Below, in pieces: positions 26,610 to 34,950 of a stretch of DNA of 64,000 bases. The stretch comes from Actinomycetota bacterium (lineage in GTDB: Bacteria > Actinomycetota > CADDZG01 > JAHWKV01): assembly GCA_019347715.1 (NCBI GenBank), contig JAHWKU010000005.1, forward strand, positions 57,451 to 121,450, written 5' to 3'. The position numbers and the translations under genes are program-made. The notes under the pieces were generated by a model. It saw only the letters and a list, made by a program, of their open reading frames with translations, had not been told where the DNA came from and ran no database searches. Position 1 is the stretch's first letter. Each line of letters starts with the position of its first letter.

Positions 26610-28037
26610 CTAGGCGCAGACTCGAGGCAATCTTTCGGCCCACGGCCGGGCCTCCTCGAGGTGGGAGGCGAGTCTGAAGATGGTTGCCTCATCGCCGAAC
26701 CTGGCGGTGAATTGAACACCTATCGGAAGACCATCGTCGTTCCAATGCAGGGGGACGGAAGCCGCAGGCAGACCGCCGTAATTGGCCAGAACCACGAAGG
26801 GGATCATCATCCCAGCTCTCACCCATCCATACAGAGGATTACCCTCCATCTCGAAGGAGCCGAGCTCGGGCGGCGGTTCGGCCAATGTCGGGGTGAGGAA
26901 GAGATCGTATTGACTCAAGGACGTCTGGATCAGGCGGGCCGAATACTGCAGATCCTGCACAGCCTGCAGGTATTCGCCAGAGTTGAAAGACCGACCCAGA
27001 TCCGCGGCCGCCCACGTTAGTGGCTCGAAGTTCTCCTCTTCGGCCTTCTTGTTCAGCTGCCGGGACCAGTCGTCGATCAGCTTGGCCGCATCTGCCGCGA
27101 ACAGAAGGGTGAATGCCTGGGTTAGAGCGTCGGGGTCGAGCCCCACCTCTGGGATGAATTCCTCGACCTCATGTCCCAGAGAGTCGCAAAGCTCCGCCGC
27201 ATTTCTCACGGCAGCGACGCAGTCCTCGTGGACGGATGCATCATTTGGAGTCTGAGTCGTGAAAGCAATCTTCAACTTGCCGGGATCGGCCCCAACCTCC
27301 TCGAGGAATGGCCTTTCGTTGGGTGGGGCCCAGTACGGGTCTCCGATCGCAGGGCCGGAGATGGCGTCCAGCACTGCTGCGCTATCTCGCACCGAAAGCG
27401 TGAGCACGTGCTCGGCCACGAGGCCAGAGATCTGATCCCCATATTTCGGACCGAGCGGGTTCCTGGCCCTGGTTGGTTTGAGACCGAAGAGCCCGCAGCA
27501 AGACGAAGGAGTTCTTATTGAGCCACCACCGTCATTTCCGTGAGCGAGGGGGACCAGCCGGGCGGAAACGGCGGAAGCAGAACCTCCGCTCGACCCTCCA
27601 GAACTCCTTTTCGTGTCCCATGGGTTGCGCGTCGCTCCGAACCGGTGGGGCTCGGTGGTCGGGAGGAGACCGAATTCAGGAGTATTGGTCTTACCTACCG
27701 TTACGAATCCTGCCTTCTTGAAGCGGGTGACGATCTCACTGTCCTCCTCCGATACGTAATCACCCACGAACTCGGAGCCTCCCGTGAGGCGGACTCCTGC
27801 ATATTCGGCAGTGAGATCCTTCAAGAGGAACGGGACTCCTTGAAACGGACCTTTGGGAAGACTTCCCTCAACGGCTTCGATCGCTTCGTCGAACATCGGG
27901 GTTACGACGGCATTCAGTTTGGGGTTGAGGCGCTCTACCCTCTCGATGGCAGCTTCGACGAGCTCACGAGGTTTGATCTCGCGATTGCGAACCAGCTGGG
28001 CTTGGGCGGTAGCATCCAGTGAAACGAGTTCTAGCAT
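26610..28037 (-). CDS. amidase signature family protein
   Basis: A ~475-residue amidase-signature hydrolase. The Ser-cisSer-Lys triad is recognisable: Lys in PFLLKDL, cis-Ser in [10 protein letters not shown] and the nucleophile in [11 protein letters not shown]. Family members hydrolyse diverse amides (indoleacetamide, aryl amides, nylon oligomers); gatA is less likely because gatB and gatC are absent. ATG 28037 is preferred over an upstream TTG at 28058 because GGGG lies just upstream of the ATG. Convergent with the cyclase-STAND gene, divergent from the PhnD-like gene. Substrate unknown. Confidence 0.88.
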   Translation of the reverse strand: MLELVSLDATAQAQLVRNREIKPRELVEAAIERVERLNPKLNAVVTPMFDEAIEAVEGSLPKGPFQGVPFLLKDLTAEYAGVRLTGGSEFVGDYVSEEDSEIVTRFKKAGFVTVGKTNTPEFGLLPTTEPHRFGATRNPWDTKRSSGGSSGGSASAVSARLVPLAHGNDGGGSIRTPSSCCGLFGLKPTRARNPLGPKYGDQISGLVAEHVLTLSVRDSAAVLDAISGPAIGDPYWAPPNERPFLEEVGADPGKLKIAFTTQTPNDASVHEDCVAAVRNAAELCDSLGHEVEEFIPEVGLDPDALTQAFTLLFAADAAKLIDDWSRQLNKKAEEENFEPLTWAAADLGRSFNSGEYLQAVQDLQYSARLIQTSLSQYDLFLTPTLAEPPPELGSFEMEGNPLYGWVRAGMMIPFVVLANYGGLPAASVPLHWNDDGLPIGVQFTARFGDEATIFRLASHLEEARPWAERLPRVCA

Positions 28038-28106
28038 TGATTCCCCAGTCGTTCCCAAAGTTCGACTCTACTATGGTCATAATCCTTGAGTAGCCTTCAC
28101 GTCGCG

Positions 28107-28925
28107 ATGGACAGACCGCTCGTTTTTGCCACGCTGCTCTCCCCCAACGTGTATCCGGTGTACCAGGCTGCCGTGGCAAAGATGAGCAGAGATACGGGCT
28201 TGGACATCGATCTCGTCAGGGGGAATTCCTATTCCGCTTTCTTCGGGGGCTCATTCGATGGGGTATTCGTATGCGGCCTTCCTTACATACTCATGACCAG
28301 AATTGCCGAGCCACCGATGGAGCTGCTGGCCGCCCCGGTTCTTCGGGGCCAACGGTATGGAGATAGGCCGGTTTATTTCTCGGATGTGATCGTTCGCCGC
28401 GATTCATCCTTCCAGACGTTTCTCGACCTAAGAGGCGGGAGCTGGGCATTCAACGAAAGGTTGTCCCACTCGGGCTATGGAGTCGTCCGCCATCATCTCG
28501 TCTCGATCGGCAAGACGGCCGGCTTCTTCGGGAAAGTCATAGAGGCTCGCTTTCACCTCAATTCCATCGAGATGGTGGCCAACGGTCGGGTGGACGGCGC
28601 AGCCATCGACACCCAAGTTCTCGAAATCGAATTCACCACTCGCCCCGAGCTTAGAAACCGATTGAGAGTGATAGAAGCCCTGGGTCCCTCGTCCATTCAG
28701 CCGGTGTTGGTTTCCTGCAAGCTCCCCAAGCCTCTTCGGGCCAAGCTACGGGAGTCCATCTTGTCCCTGCACGATGATCCAGAAGCTGGGCCCCCACTCG
28801 AAGCTGCCGGGGTCAGCAGATTCGAGGCAATCCAAGACTCCTCATATGACGATCTCAGAAAAATGCTCGCCGCCGTAGAGGAATCCGGCATGGACCATCT
28901 TGGAGGGCCCCCGACCAAGAGATAG
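28107..28925 (+). CDS. PhnD-like substrate-binding domain protein (no signal peptide)
   Basis: A ~272-residue protein resembling the phosphate/phosphonate-binding PhnD family (type II periplasmic fold): PLVFATLLSPNVYPVYQAAV, then DGVFVCGLPYILM, VIVRRDSSFQTFLDLRGGSWAFN and a later VDGAAIDTQV. Unlike transporter-associated PhnD it has no signal peptide or lipobox, and no ABC genes lie nearby, so a cytoplasmic ligand sensor or an enzyme-like role is possible. An upstream TTG at 28086 would add seven residues; the ATG at 28107 matches the start of the domain. Divergent from the amidase across ~70 bases, upstream of marR. Confidence 0.75.
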   Translation: MDRPLVFATLLSPNVYPVYQAAVAKMSRDTGLDIDLVRGNSYSAFFGGSFDGVFVCGLPYILMTRIAEPPMELLAAPVLRGQRYGDRPVYFSDVIVRRDSSFQTFLDLRGGSWAFNERLSHSGYGVVRHHLVSIGKTAGFFGKVIEARFHLNSIEMVANGRVDGAAIDTQVLEIEFTTRPELRNRLRVIEALGPSSIQPVLVSCKLPKPLRAKLRESILSLHDDPEAGPPLEAAGVSRFEAIQDSSYDDLRKMLAAVEESGMDHLGGPPTKR

Positions 28926-28956
28926 TTTGTTAAACTAATTAGCGATACTAACTATC
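28921..28956. promoter_or_regulatory. candidate MarR operator region
   Basis: Two symmetric elements overlap just upstream of the marR gene: TAGTTT-GTT-AAACTA (28923-28937) and the wider pair GATAGTT (28921) ... AACTATC (28950-28956). The stretch is A/T-rich in a G/C-rich context and ends 20 bases before the marR start, where a promoter is expected. Autoregulation of marR-MFS is likely by analogy with the family. Confidence 0.55.
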
Positions 28957-28975
28957 TTGTTACGAGGGAGGGGCC

Positions 28976-29413
28976 GTGCCAACCCAAACCAAGGTCGATC
29001 CCAAGCTGGTCTCCGGGCTGCGGCTATCGGTGATGCGCCTCGCTCGCAGGCTCAGGCAGCAGGCCACAGGTGATATCACCCCATCGATGATCTCTGCGCT
29101 TCACAGCGTCGAGGCCCTTGGGCCCATTCCATTAGGAGAGCTGGCTCAGGTCGAGAAAATTCAGCCACCGACTATGACGCTGATAGTCAATCGGCTCGAC
29201 GACCAGGGCCTCATCAAAAAGGACGTTGACGCGTCGGACCGCCGCATCACGCGGATCTCGATCAGCGTAGAGGGAAAGAAGTTCCTTGGGAGCCACCGCT
29301 CCCGCAAGGACGCCTACCTGGCTCGAGCCCTTGAAGAGTTGAGCGATCACGAGCTGGCAAAGATCGAAAAGGCGATACCGATTTTGGAGAAGCTGCTCGA
29401 GGCAACCGAATGA
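28976..29413 (+). CDS. MarR-family transcriptional regulator
   Basis: A 145-residue winged-helix regulator: helices LRLSVMRLARRLRQQ, recognition region PLGELAQVEKIQPPTMTLIVNRL, and the wing DASDRRITRISISVEGK, which is the conserved MarR D-R-R signature. The start is GTG with GAGGGAGG five bases upstream. It overlaps the MFS exporter by ATGA. MarR-type repressors often control an adjacent drug exporter and respond to small phenolic or lipophilic ligands, which fits this pair. Confidence 0.93.
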   Translation: MPTQTKVDPKLVSGLRLSVMRLARRLRQQATGDITPSMISALHSVEALGPIPLGELAQVEKIQPPTMTLIVNRLDDQGLIKKDVDASDRRITRISISVEGKKFLGSHRSRKDAYLARALEELSDHELAKIEKAIPILEKLLEATE

Positions 29414-30696
29414 ATTTGATCAAAGCGCTTACCTCGAGAACTTTCAGTTCACTCAACATCCGAAACTACCGGCTCTACTTCTTCAGCCAGATCGTTTCGA
29501 TGAGCGGCACCTGGATGCAACTCGTTGCGCAGGGGTGGCTGGTCCTGAAGCTCACCGACAGCGGTGTCGCCCTCGGAACCAATGCGGCCCTGCAGTTCCT
29601 GCCCTTGCTTCTGTTCGGAGCATGGGGAGGTGTCATCGCAGACAGGCTGGATAAGAGACGCGGATTGGTGTTCACGCAGGCCGCTGCTGCACTGCTCGCG
29701 GTCGTACTTGGGGTTCTGACGTTGACCGGGGTCGTCCAGCTGTGGATGGTCTACCTTCTTTCATTCCTCCTCGGTCTCGTGACGATTATCGATATGCCCA
29801 CCCGCCAGGCCTTCGTGGTGGAGATGGTCGGTCCGAAGGACCTCTCCAACGCCATCGGGTTGAACGGCGCAATATTCACCTCCGCTCGGGTGGTGGGCCC
29901 CGCTCTCGCTGGGCTGCTCATCAAGGTGGCAGGGATCGCGCCGGCCTTCATCATCAACGGGGCGAGCTATCTCGCCGTAATCGCAGCACTCATTGCGATG
30001 AGACCCGATGAACTGATACGTAAAGCTCCGGTGGCAAAGGCAAGGGGGCAGCTGAGAGAGGGTCTCAGGTACGTCTGGCGAACCCACGATCTCAAGTTCA
30101 CTTTGCTGATGATGGCTCTGGTGGGAACCTTCGCCTTCAACTTTCAGGTGCTGCTGCCGGTTCTCGCCAAGCACGACCTCGGCGGGGATGCTGGCACCTA
30201 TGGATTGATGGGCTCGGTGCTTGGAATTGGAGCCGTCATCGGAGCGCTCTTTGCAGCAGCCCGAAACAGGCCAACAAGACGCTTGATTCTTGGATCGTCC
30301 CTCGCAACCGGGGCATTCTTGATGGCCGCGGCTGCCTCCCCCAACCTGCCACTCATTCTAATCTCACTGGGATTAGTCGGAGCCGCCAGCATCATCTTCA
30401 TCGCAACGGCAAACGCCACTCTCCAGCTGAACTGCAGCGACGCTATGCGCGGGCGCGTGATGGCTCTCTACACGGTGGTGTTCCTGGGAAGCACCCCCAT
30501 CGGGGGCCCCCTGATTGGATGGATAGCCGAGCAGTTCGGGGCCCGCATCGGTCTTCTCGTCGGAGGCATGGCCGCATTCGCCGCGGTAGCTCTCGGGGCG
30601 GGGATGCGCCTTCGCGCCAGACGCCGGACCATCGATCTCTCATTCGAAGAAACGACTCGCATTTCCACACGGCAGGGGGAGCGCGTCTCTCCCTGA
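29410..30696 (+). CDS. MFS transporter (EntS/MFS_3-like exporter)
   Basis: A 428-residue, twelve-helix major facilitator protein. Motifs include RNYRLYFFSQIVSMSGTWMQ near the start and GVIADRLDKRRGL (loop 2-3 signature), VDMPTR-like IDMPTRQAFVVEMVG in loop 4-5, and SDAMRGRVMALYTVVFLGS, typical of the EntS/MFS_3 exporter group. Translation is coupled to marR. The substrate is unknown; a siderophore or xenobiotic would be typical of the group. Confidence 0.9.
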   Translation: MNLIKALTSRTFSSLNIRNYRLYFFSQIVSMSGTWMQLVAQGWLVLKLTDSGVALGTNAALQFLPLLLFGAWGGVIADRLDKRRGLVFTQAAAALLAVVLGVLTLTGVVQLWMVYLLSFLLGLVTIIDMPTRQAFVVEMVGPKDLSNAIGLNGAIFTSARVVGPALAGLLIKVAGIAPAFIINGASYLAVIAALIAMRPDELIRKAPVAKARGQLREGLRYVWRTHDLKFTLLMMALVGTFAFNFQVLLPVLAKHDLGGDAGTYGLMGSVLGIGAVIGALFAAARNRPTRRLILGSSLATGAFLMAAAASPNLPLILISLGLVGAASIIFIATANATLQLNCSDAMRGRVMALYTVVFLGSTPIGGPLIGWIAEQFGARIGLLVGGMAAFAAVALGAGMRLRARRRTIDLSFEETTRISTRQGERVSP

Positions 30697-30733
30697 CCGG
30701 ATCTCCGCCGGGCGGTATAGATTTAGCCAATAG

Positions 30734-31951
30734 ATGGCGCAAGCAGCTGAGGATCTGTACTTCAACCCATTCGAGCCCGGCTTCCGCGAGAACCCGGTCC
30801 CCTCGTACGAACGGCTGATGCGCGAACAGCCAAGGCATAAAACTCCGTTCGGCAGCTGGGTGCTCACCAAGCACGCAGACTGCATGAAGATCCTCCAGCA
30901 TCCCGAGACCAGCCACGACCCCATGAACTCCGAGGTCTTCCAGATGATGATGGCTGGAAGCTCCGACGTTGATGAGCAGTGGCAGCGAAGGCGTTCATTT
31001 TTGTTCATGGATCCTCCAGACCACACAAGGCTGAGAGGTTTGGTGACCAAGGCATTTACTGCGAGGACCATCGAAAGACTGCGGGCTAGAGTTCAGGAGA
31101 TCACCGACGAGCTCATTGACTCAGCCTTAGAAAAGGGCCACCTGGAGCTGATAACGGATCTCGCTTATCCCCTTCCGGTGAGGATCATCTCCGAGATGCT
31201 CGGAGTTCCTCCCGAGGATCATGAAGTATTCAAGGATTGGTCGCGAGAGCTGGCCAGGAGTCTCGATCCGGAGCCCTTTGTCCCCAAAGACCTCATCAAA
31301 AAGAGAGAGGCAGCCGGTAACGCGTTCCGCGAATACTTCAGCATTCTCATCGACGAAAGAAGGAAAGCCCCCGGCCAGGACTTATTGAGCGGGCTGATCG
31401 AAGCGGAAGAGGCTGGGGACAAGCTCACCAAGGATGAACTTCTATCGACTTGCATTCTTCTGCTCATTGCCGGTCATGAAACGACCGTCAACCTGATCGG
31501 AAACGGAGTCCTTGCGCTTCTTCGAAACCGATCCGAGTTCGAGCGGCTGAAACTTGACCCATCTGTCTCCAAAACGGCGGTGGAGGAGACGCTTCGCTAC
31601 GACCCTCCGGTTCTCTTTACCGCACGGGTTGCGATGACCGACATCGAAATGGAAGAAGTCACGATCGGAAAGGGCGAGCAGGCCATACTTCTGCTCGGCG
31701 CAGCCAACCGAGATCCCGACGTATTCGACCGGTCCTCAATTTTCGACATCACTCGAACCAAGAATCCTCATCTGGCATTCGGCATGGGGATCCACTTCTG
31801 CATCGGGGCCCCCCTTGCGCGCGTAGAAGGACAGATTGCTCTGTCATCTCTTGCGCACCGGCTTCCACACATGGAACTCGAGACCGATCACCCGGAATAC
31901 AAAGAGAACATCGTCCTAAGAGGACTTCGCGCGCTGCCGATAGCCATCTAA
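30734..31951 (+). CDS. cytochrome P450
   Basis: A 405-residue soluble bacterial P450. The I-helix oxygen motif is AGHETT, the K-helix ExxR is EETLR, and the haem loop is FGMGIHFCIGAPLAR with the Cys ligand. MDPPDHTRLRGLV is the usual C-helix signature. It resembles the CYP107-like class used for hydroxylation of small molecules or fatty acids. It lies 37 bases after the MFS gene and may belong to the marR-MFS unit. No ferredoxin is adjacent. Confidence 0.93.
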   Translation: MAQAAEDLYFNPFEPGFRENPVPSYERLMREQPRHKTPFGSWVLTKHADCMKILQHPETSHDPMNSEVFQMMMAGSSDVDEQWQRRRSFLFMDPPDHTRLRGLVTKAFTARTIERLRARVQEITDELIDSALEKGHLELITDLAYPLPVRIISEMLGVPPEDHEVFKDWSRELARSLDPEPFVPKDLIKKREAAGNAFREYFSILIDERRKAPGQDLLSGLIEAEEAGDKLTKDELLSTCILLLIAGHETTVNLIGNGVLALLRNRSEFERLKLDPSVSKTAVEETLRYDPPVLFTARVAMTDIEMEEVTIGKGEQAILLLGAANRDPDVFDRSSIFDITRTKNPHLAFGMGIHFCIGAPLARVEGQIALSSLAHRLPHMELETDHPEYKENIVLRGLRALPIAI

Positions 31952-31964
31952 CGGCAGTGCCCAC

Positions 31965-32450
31965 TTAAGCCGGTGGGATCTCCTGCGGGTCTGCCGGATC
32001 TTCGGGCTCGGCGGTGATCTCCGTGACCTCGGCTGCGACTCCCCCACCGGGACGTCTCCGGCGCCGGCGCGTCCTCACTCCGCCCGAGCCATCTCCTGAA
32101 GAAGCGGCGGTGGATTCCTCTGCAGGGATCAACTTGATCGTCAGTCGGAAGGGCTGAGGGGTAGCAGGAGTTCCGTATTCCTCCTGAAGATTCGAGATGA
32201 GCTCCTCCAACTCGACTCCATCCGAAGGCAGCATATTGAGCGTCTTCGGACGATTGATCATCGAAGCAACGCCGGTCTCTCTAGGCGGCCCCCTGCGCCG
32301 CCTGCGTTTGCGTCGTCCTGTCCCGCTTGGTGGCTGAGCCTGAGCATCCTGCTTTGCTGGCTGGGCCCCTTGTTGTGCGGCGGGGGTGCGATCAGTGCTC
32401 TGCCGGCCTCCCCCACCGCGGCCTCTTCGCCTTCTGCCACCCCTGGGCAT
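31965..32450 (-). CDS. Arg/Gly-rich, mostly disordered hypothetical protein
   Basis: A 161-residue protein with three basic clusters (GGRRRRGRGGGGR at the start, GRRKRRRRRG near 45, RTRRRRRRPGGG near 125) separated by Ala/Pro/Gln-rich linkers, one short ordered segment (GVELEELISNLQEEYG, PQPFRLTIKLIPAEE) and an acidic tail. Such composition suggests RNA binding, but no known domain is seen. It follows rsfS on the same strand; between them lies repeat copy A, whose terminus supplies GGAGG eight bases before this ATG. The ordered core and strong start support a real gene. Confidence 0.65.
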   Translation of the reverse strand: MPRGGRRRRGRGGGGRQSTDRTPAAQQGAQPAKQDAQAQPPSGTGRRKRRRRRGPPRETGVASMINRPKTLNMLPSDGVELEELISNLQEEYGTPATPQPFRLTIKLIPAEESTAASSGDGSGGVRTRRRRRRPGGGVAAEVTEITAEPEDPADPQEIPPA

Positions 32451-32618
32451 CTAGTGGGCCTCCGCATAAGTAGGTCGCCGCACCGAGAGCGCACAGGCGC
32501 CCCGAGCGCCAGGCGCGAGGAGGGAGCATACGCTTGCCGTATGTGACCGACGAGGAACGCCGCGATCGGGGATGGATGTGCGCTCGAATGCCGGCGTAAT
32601 TGTGCGGAGGCCCACTAG
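32451..32618. repeat. 167-bp intergenic inverted-repeat element, copy A
   Basis: First of two copies (the other at 46629-46795; same length, six differences by my alignment, about 96% identity). The ends are inverted repeats TAGTGGGCCTCCGCATA, 17 of 18 matching here. Inside are a second complementary pair GAGCGCACA (32487) / TGTGCGCTC (32577), a hairpin GGCGC-CCCGA-GCGCC (32496-32510) and a hairpin CATACG-CTTGC-CGTATG (32527-32543). The rsfS stop codon TAG lies inside one end, and the other end gives GGAGG to the next gene. No transposase is encoded; a short open frame through it is not a credible gene. It could be a non-autonomous mobile element or a structured RNA. Confidence 0.88.
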
Positions 32619-32959
32619 GCGCCCTCCTGCTTGACACCGTCTTCCAGCGCTACCACCTGTGCATCCTTCCATAGCCGCTCCAGCTCATAAAACTCACGCT
32701 CTTCCTTATGGAAGATATGGACCACGACATCGAGGTAGTCGAGCAAGACCCAGCGAGCTTCGCTTTCTCCTTCGCGTCGATAGGGCTTCGACCCATCGGC
32801 ACGCAGCTGCTTTTCGATCTCCTCGGTGATAGTGGCTACCTGGCGCTCGTTGTTGCCTGAGCAGATAACGAAGTAATCGGTGATCCCTATGATCGGGCCA
32901 ACTTCGAGGATCAAAATGTCTTCGGCCTGCTTGGTGGACGCGGCCCTTGCTGCGGCCAA
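32615..32959 (-). CDS. rsfS: ribosomal silencing factor RsfS
   Basis: RsfS (DUF143) binds L14 and blocks subunit joining in starved cells. The protein shows ILEVGPIIGITDYFVICSGNNERQ, then WVLLDYLDVVVHIFHKEEREFYELERLW, which is unmistakable. The start is uncertain: TTG at 32959 gives 114 residues, but the in-frame upstream codons read IEPVDRAL, like the DRAL segment near the start of other actinobacterial RsfS, so a non-standard start (for example CTG near 32980) is possible. The stop codon lies inside repeat copy A. It follows the LCP gene and nadD, the usual actinobacterial neighbourhood. Confidence 0.92.
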   Translation of the reverse strand: MAAARAASTKQAEDILILEVGPIIGITDYFVICSGNNERQVATITEEIEKQLRADGSKPYRREGESEARWVLLDYLDVVVHIFHKEEREFYELERLWKDAQVVALEDGVKQEGA

Positions 32960-32997
32960 CGCTCTATCGACGGGTTCTATCAGTAGCTCTCAGCCTC

Positions 32998-34287
32998 TCA
33001 GGAGTTTCCGTGCTTTTCGATGTAGTCCTTACCCACCACGATAGTAAGGTCAACCAGACTCTGCCGCTGTCTCGATATCACTACCTCGCCCACTCCAAGA
33101 ATCCCCTTGACCTCATTGGCTACCGCGAGGGCTTCATCCGAATTCGAGTAGACGACAATCTGAGAGACATCGTAATCGAAGTGCCTGGCGTTCTGATTGA
33201 GAATGATCCTGAACCCATTGGGGACGAGCTGGTCGCCCACCCGTTGCCCGATTCCAGGAACGCCGTTGCCGTTCAGGATCTCCAACCGCCTGCCTGCAAC
33301 ACCCGAACCGGCCGGCTGCGATCCGGCCAGATATCGCTTCACAAGACGATCCACGGCCTCGCGGTCGACACTGTAGAACTGGGTGCCGGTGGAAAGCCCG
33401 GTCGACTGGACCGGAAGAGTCTCGAAAGCCACTCGATCGCCCATCTCAACCAAGCTGCTCATCAACTTGGCTACATCTGAACCTTCCCCGTTGGTGGTGT
33501 ACAAGTCCGTGCTGCCGGCCATCAGTGCCGAAACTCCTTCTGGACCGTCGCCTTGATTGAACTTTTCGAAGAATGCAGACCAAAAGACGGCATGACGCGC
33601 GGCTCTCGAAATCTCGTCTCCGTTGGATTCGACGAATGCCAGGTATTGCGCTGCTCTCTCACCGTTTAGGGTTTGGGTTCCTTCGGCAAAGATCGTCCTT
33701 ACGCGCCCCGCCTCTTCAACGGTTAGGGGAGCCGATACCTCCAGGGTCACGCCCCCCATCTTGTCCACGAGCGCTTGTATTCCCTGATCGGAGATCTTGA
33801 GAAAATGATCGAATTGCACGCCCAGCATGTTCGCGACGGCCGTTAGCTGAAGAGGCTCGCGGCCCAAGGAGAGTGCTTTGCCGATGATCTCCTGACCGAA
33901 ACCTGGGATTTCGACGTATGCCGTTCTTGGGATGTAGAGGACCACACCTTGATTGCCTTCCGGATCTTCGGAGAAGACGGTCAACCAGGCGGCTCCCAAG
34001 TCTGGATCCGACTCGACGGTCCCGATCGCCAGCCATGTCCTTTGGCTCGAGACGGTCTCCCCGCCGGGGGGGACCGCAGAGGACGAACCCTCACGGACAT
34101 TCTGAAACAGCAGGATTCCCCCCGCGATTACCGCGCCGACGAGCACCCAGAGGAAGATCACGAGGCCAAGAGCCTTCTTGCGACGCTGCTTGGCAATCGC
34201 GCGGCGCCTGGCTATTCGGCTTCCAGGACCGCGGCGCCGGTATGGCGGAGGGGGAGGCCGCTCCAGGACGTGTCTGGGGTCGCTCAA
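32998..34287 (-). CDS. LytR-CpsA-Psr (LCP) family protein with LytR_C domain
   Basis: LCP proteins attach glycopolymers such as teichoic acid or arabinogalactan to peptidoglycan. The protein has a basic, Arg/Pro-rich cytoplasmic N terminus (RPPPPPYRRRGPG, ARRRAIAKQRRKK), one membrane helix (ALGLVIFLWVLVGAVIAGGI), an LCP domain (about 110-310) and a C-terminal LytR_C domain (RRLEILNGNGVPGIGQRV). The start is a TTG at 34287 that overlaps the nadD stop as TTGA; the longer upstream frame is just nadD read in another frame. Length about 429 residues. It is coupled to nadD upstream and followed by rsfS. Confidence 0.9.
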   Translation of the reverse strand: MSDPRHVLERPPPPPYRRRGPGSRIARRRAIAKQRRKKALGLVIFLWVLVGAVIAGGILLFQNVREGSSSAVPPGGETVSSQRTWLAIGTVESDPDLGAAWLTVFSEDPEGNQGVVLYIPRTAYVEIPGFGQEIIGKALSLGREPLQLTAVANMLGVQFDHFLKISDQGIQALVDKMGGVTLEVSAPLTVEEAGRVRTIFAEGTQTLNGERAAQYLAFVESNGDEISRAARHAVFWSAFFEKFNQGDGPEGVSALMAGSTDLYTTNGEGSDVAKLMSSLVEMGDRVAFETLPVQSTGLSTGTQFYSVDREAVDRLVKRYLAGSQPAGSGVAGRRLEILNGNGVPGIGQRVGDQLVPNGFRIILNQNARHFDYDVSQIVVYSNSDEALAVANEVKGILGVGEVVISRQRQSLVDLTIVVGKDYIEKHGNS

Positions 34288-34895
34288 CGGGGGCCCTTCG
34301 AAAAAGACGAATAAAGCGCTCTCTCCTCTATGTATCGAAGAACCTCGCGCGGCACCAGATAGCGGATAGGGCGACCGGTCTTGACCCGTTCCCTGATATC
34401 GGTGGAGGAAATCGACAGCGCAGGGATCTGCATCGTCTTCATACGTCCCGCGACCTTGATCTGATCGAGCTTGCTGAGGTCGTATTCGGGCCGGGAGGCT
34501 GCGATGAGCTGCGCCAACTCGAGCACCTCGTCGGGGTCTTTCCAAGTGAGGATGTCCAGAACCGCGTCAGCTCCAGTGATGAAGAAGAGGTCAACGTCCT
34601 CTCCGTAAAACTCCTTGAACTTCTGCAGAGTGTCCCGGGTATACGTCGGGCCTTCGCGGTCGATGTCGATTCGAGAAACCGAAAACTTGGTGTTGGGGGC
34701 AGTAGCCAGCATGGTCAGCATGTAACGATCCTCGGCAGGCGAGACTTCGCGTTTTTGCCATGGTTGACCGGTCGGCACAAAAACAACTTCGTCCAATTCA
34801 AACTGCCAGCGAGCCTCTTCTGCACAGACGAGATGGCCGTAATGCACCGGATCGAAGGTTCCACCCATGATCCCGACACGTCGTTTATCCGACAT
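34284..34895 (-). CDS. nadD: nicotinate-nucleotide adenylyltransferase
   Basis: NadD makes deamido-NAD from nicotinate mononucleotide and ATP. The 203-residue protein has the nucleotidyltransferase motif GGTFDPVHYGH (11-21) and the C-terminal SISSTDIRERVKTGRPIRYL (ISSTxxR motif). Length is normal. It is upstream of the LCP gene (TTGA overlap) and rsfS; nadD-LCP-rsfS is a frequent actinobacterial order. Confidence 0.96.
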   Translation of the reverse strand: MSDKRRVGIMGGTFDPVHYGHLVCAEEARWQFELDEVVFVPTGQPWQKREVSPAEDRYMLTMLATAPNTKFSVSRIDIDREGPTYTRDTLQKFKEFYGEDVDLFFITGADAVLDILTWKDPDEVLELAQLIAASRPEYDLSKLDQIKVAGRMKTMQIPALSISSTDIRERVKTGRPIRYLVPREVLRYIEERALYSSFSKGPR

Positions 34896-34950
34896 TTCCT
34901 CAGTGTACCGAGGGTCGCGTTGTCTTCGGTGGCAGCTCGATTACCCATCT

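Noticed and set aside
32452..32672. Short open frames inside the 167-bp element
   Set aside because: The same open frames appear in both copies simply because the copies are near identical; no start signal and no known protein family. Treated as DNA/RNA element.
34288..34545. Upstream extension of the LCP protein
   Set aside because: It is the nadD gene read in another frame; the TTGA overlap start at 34287 fits.
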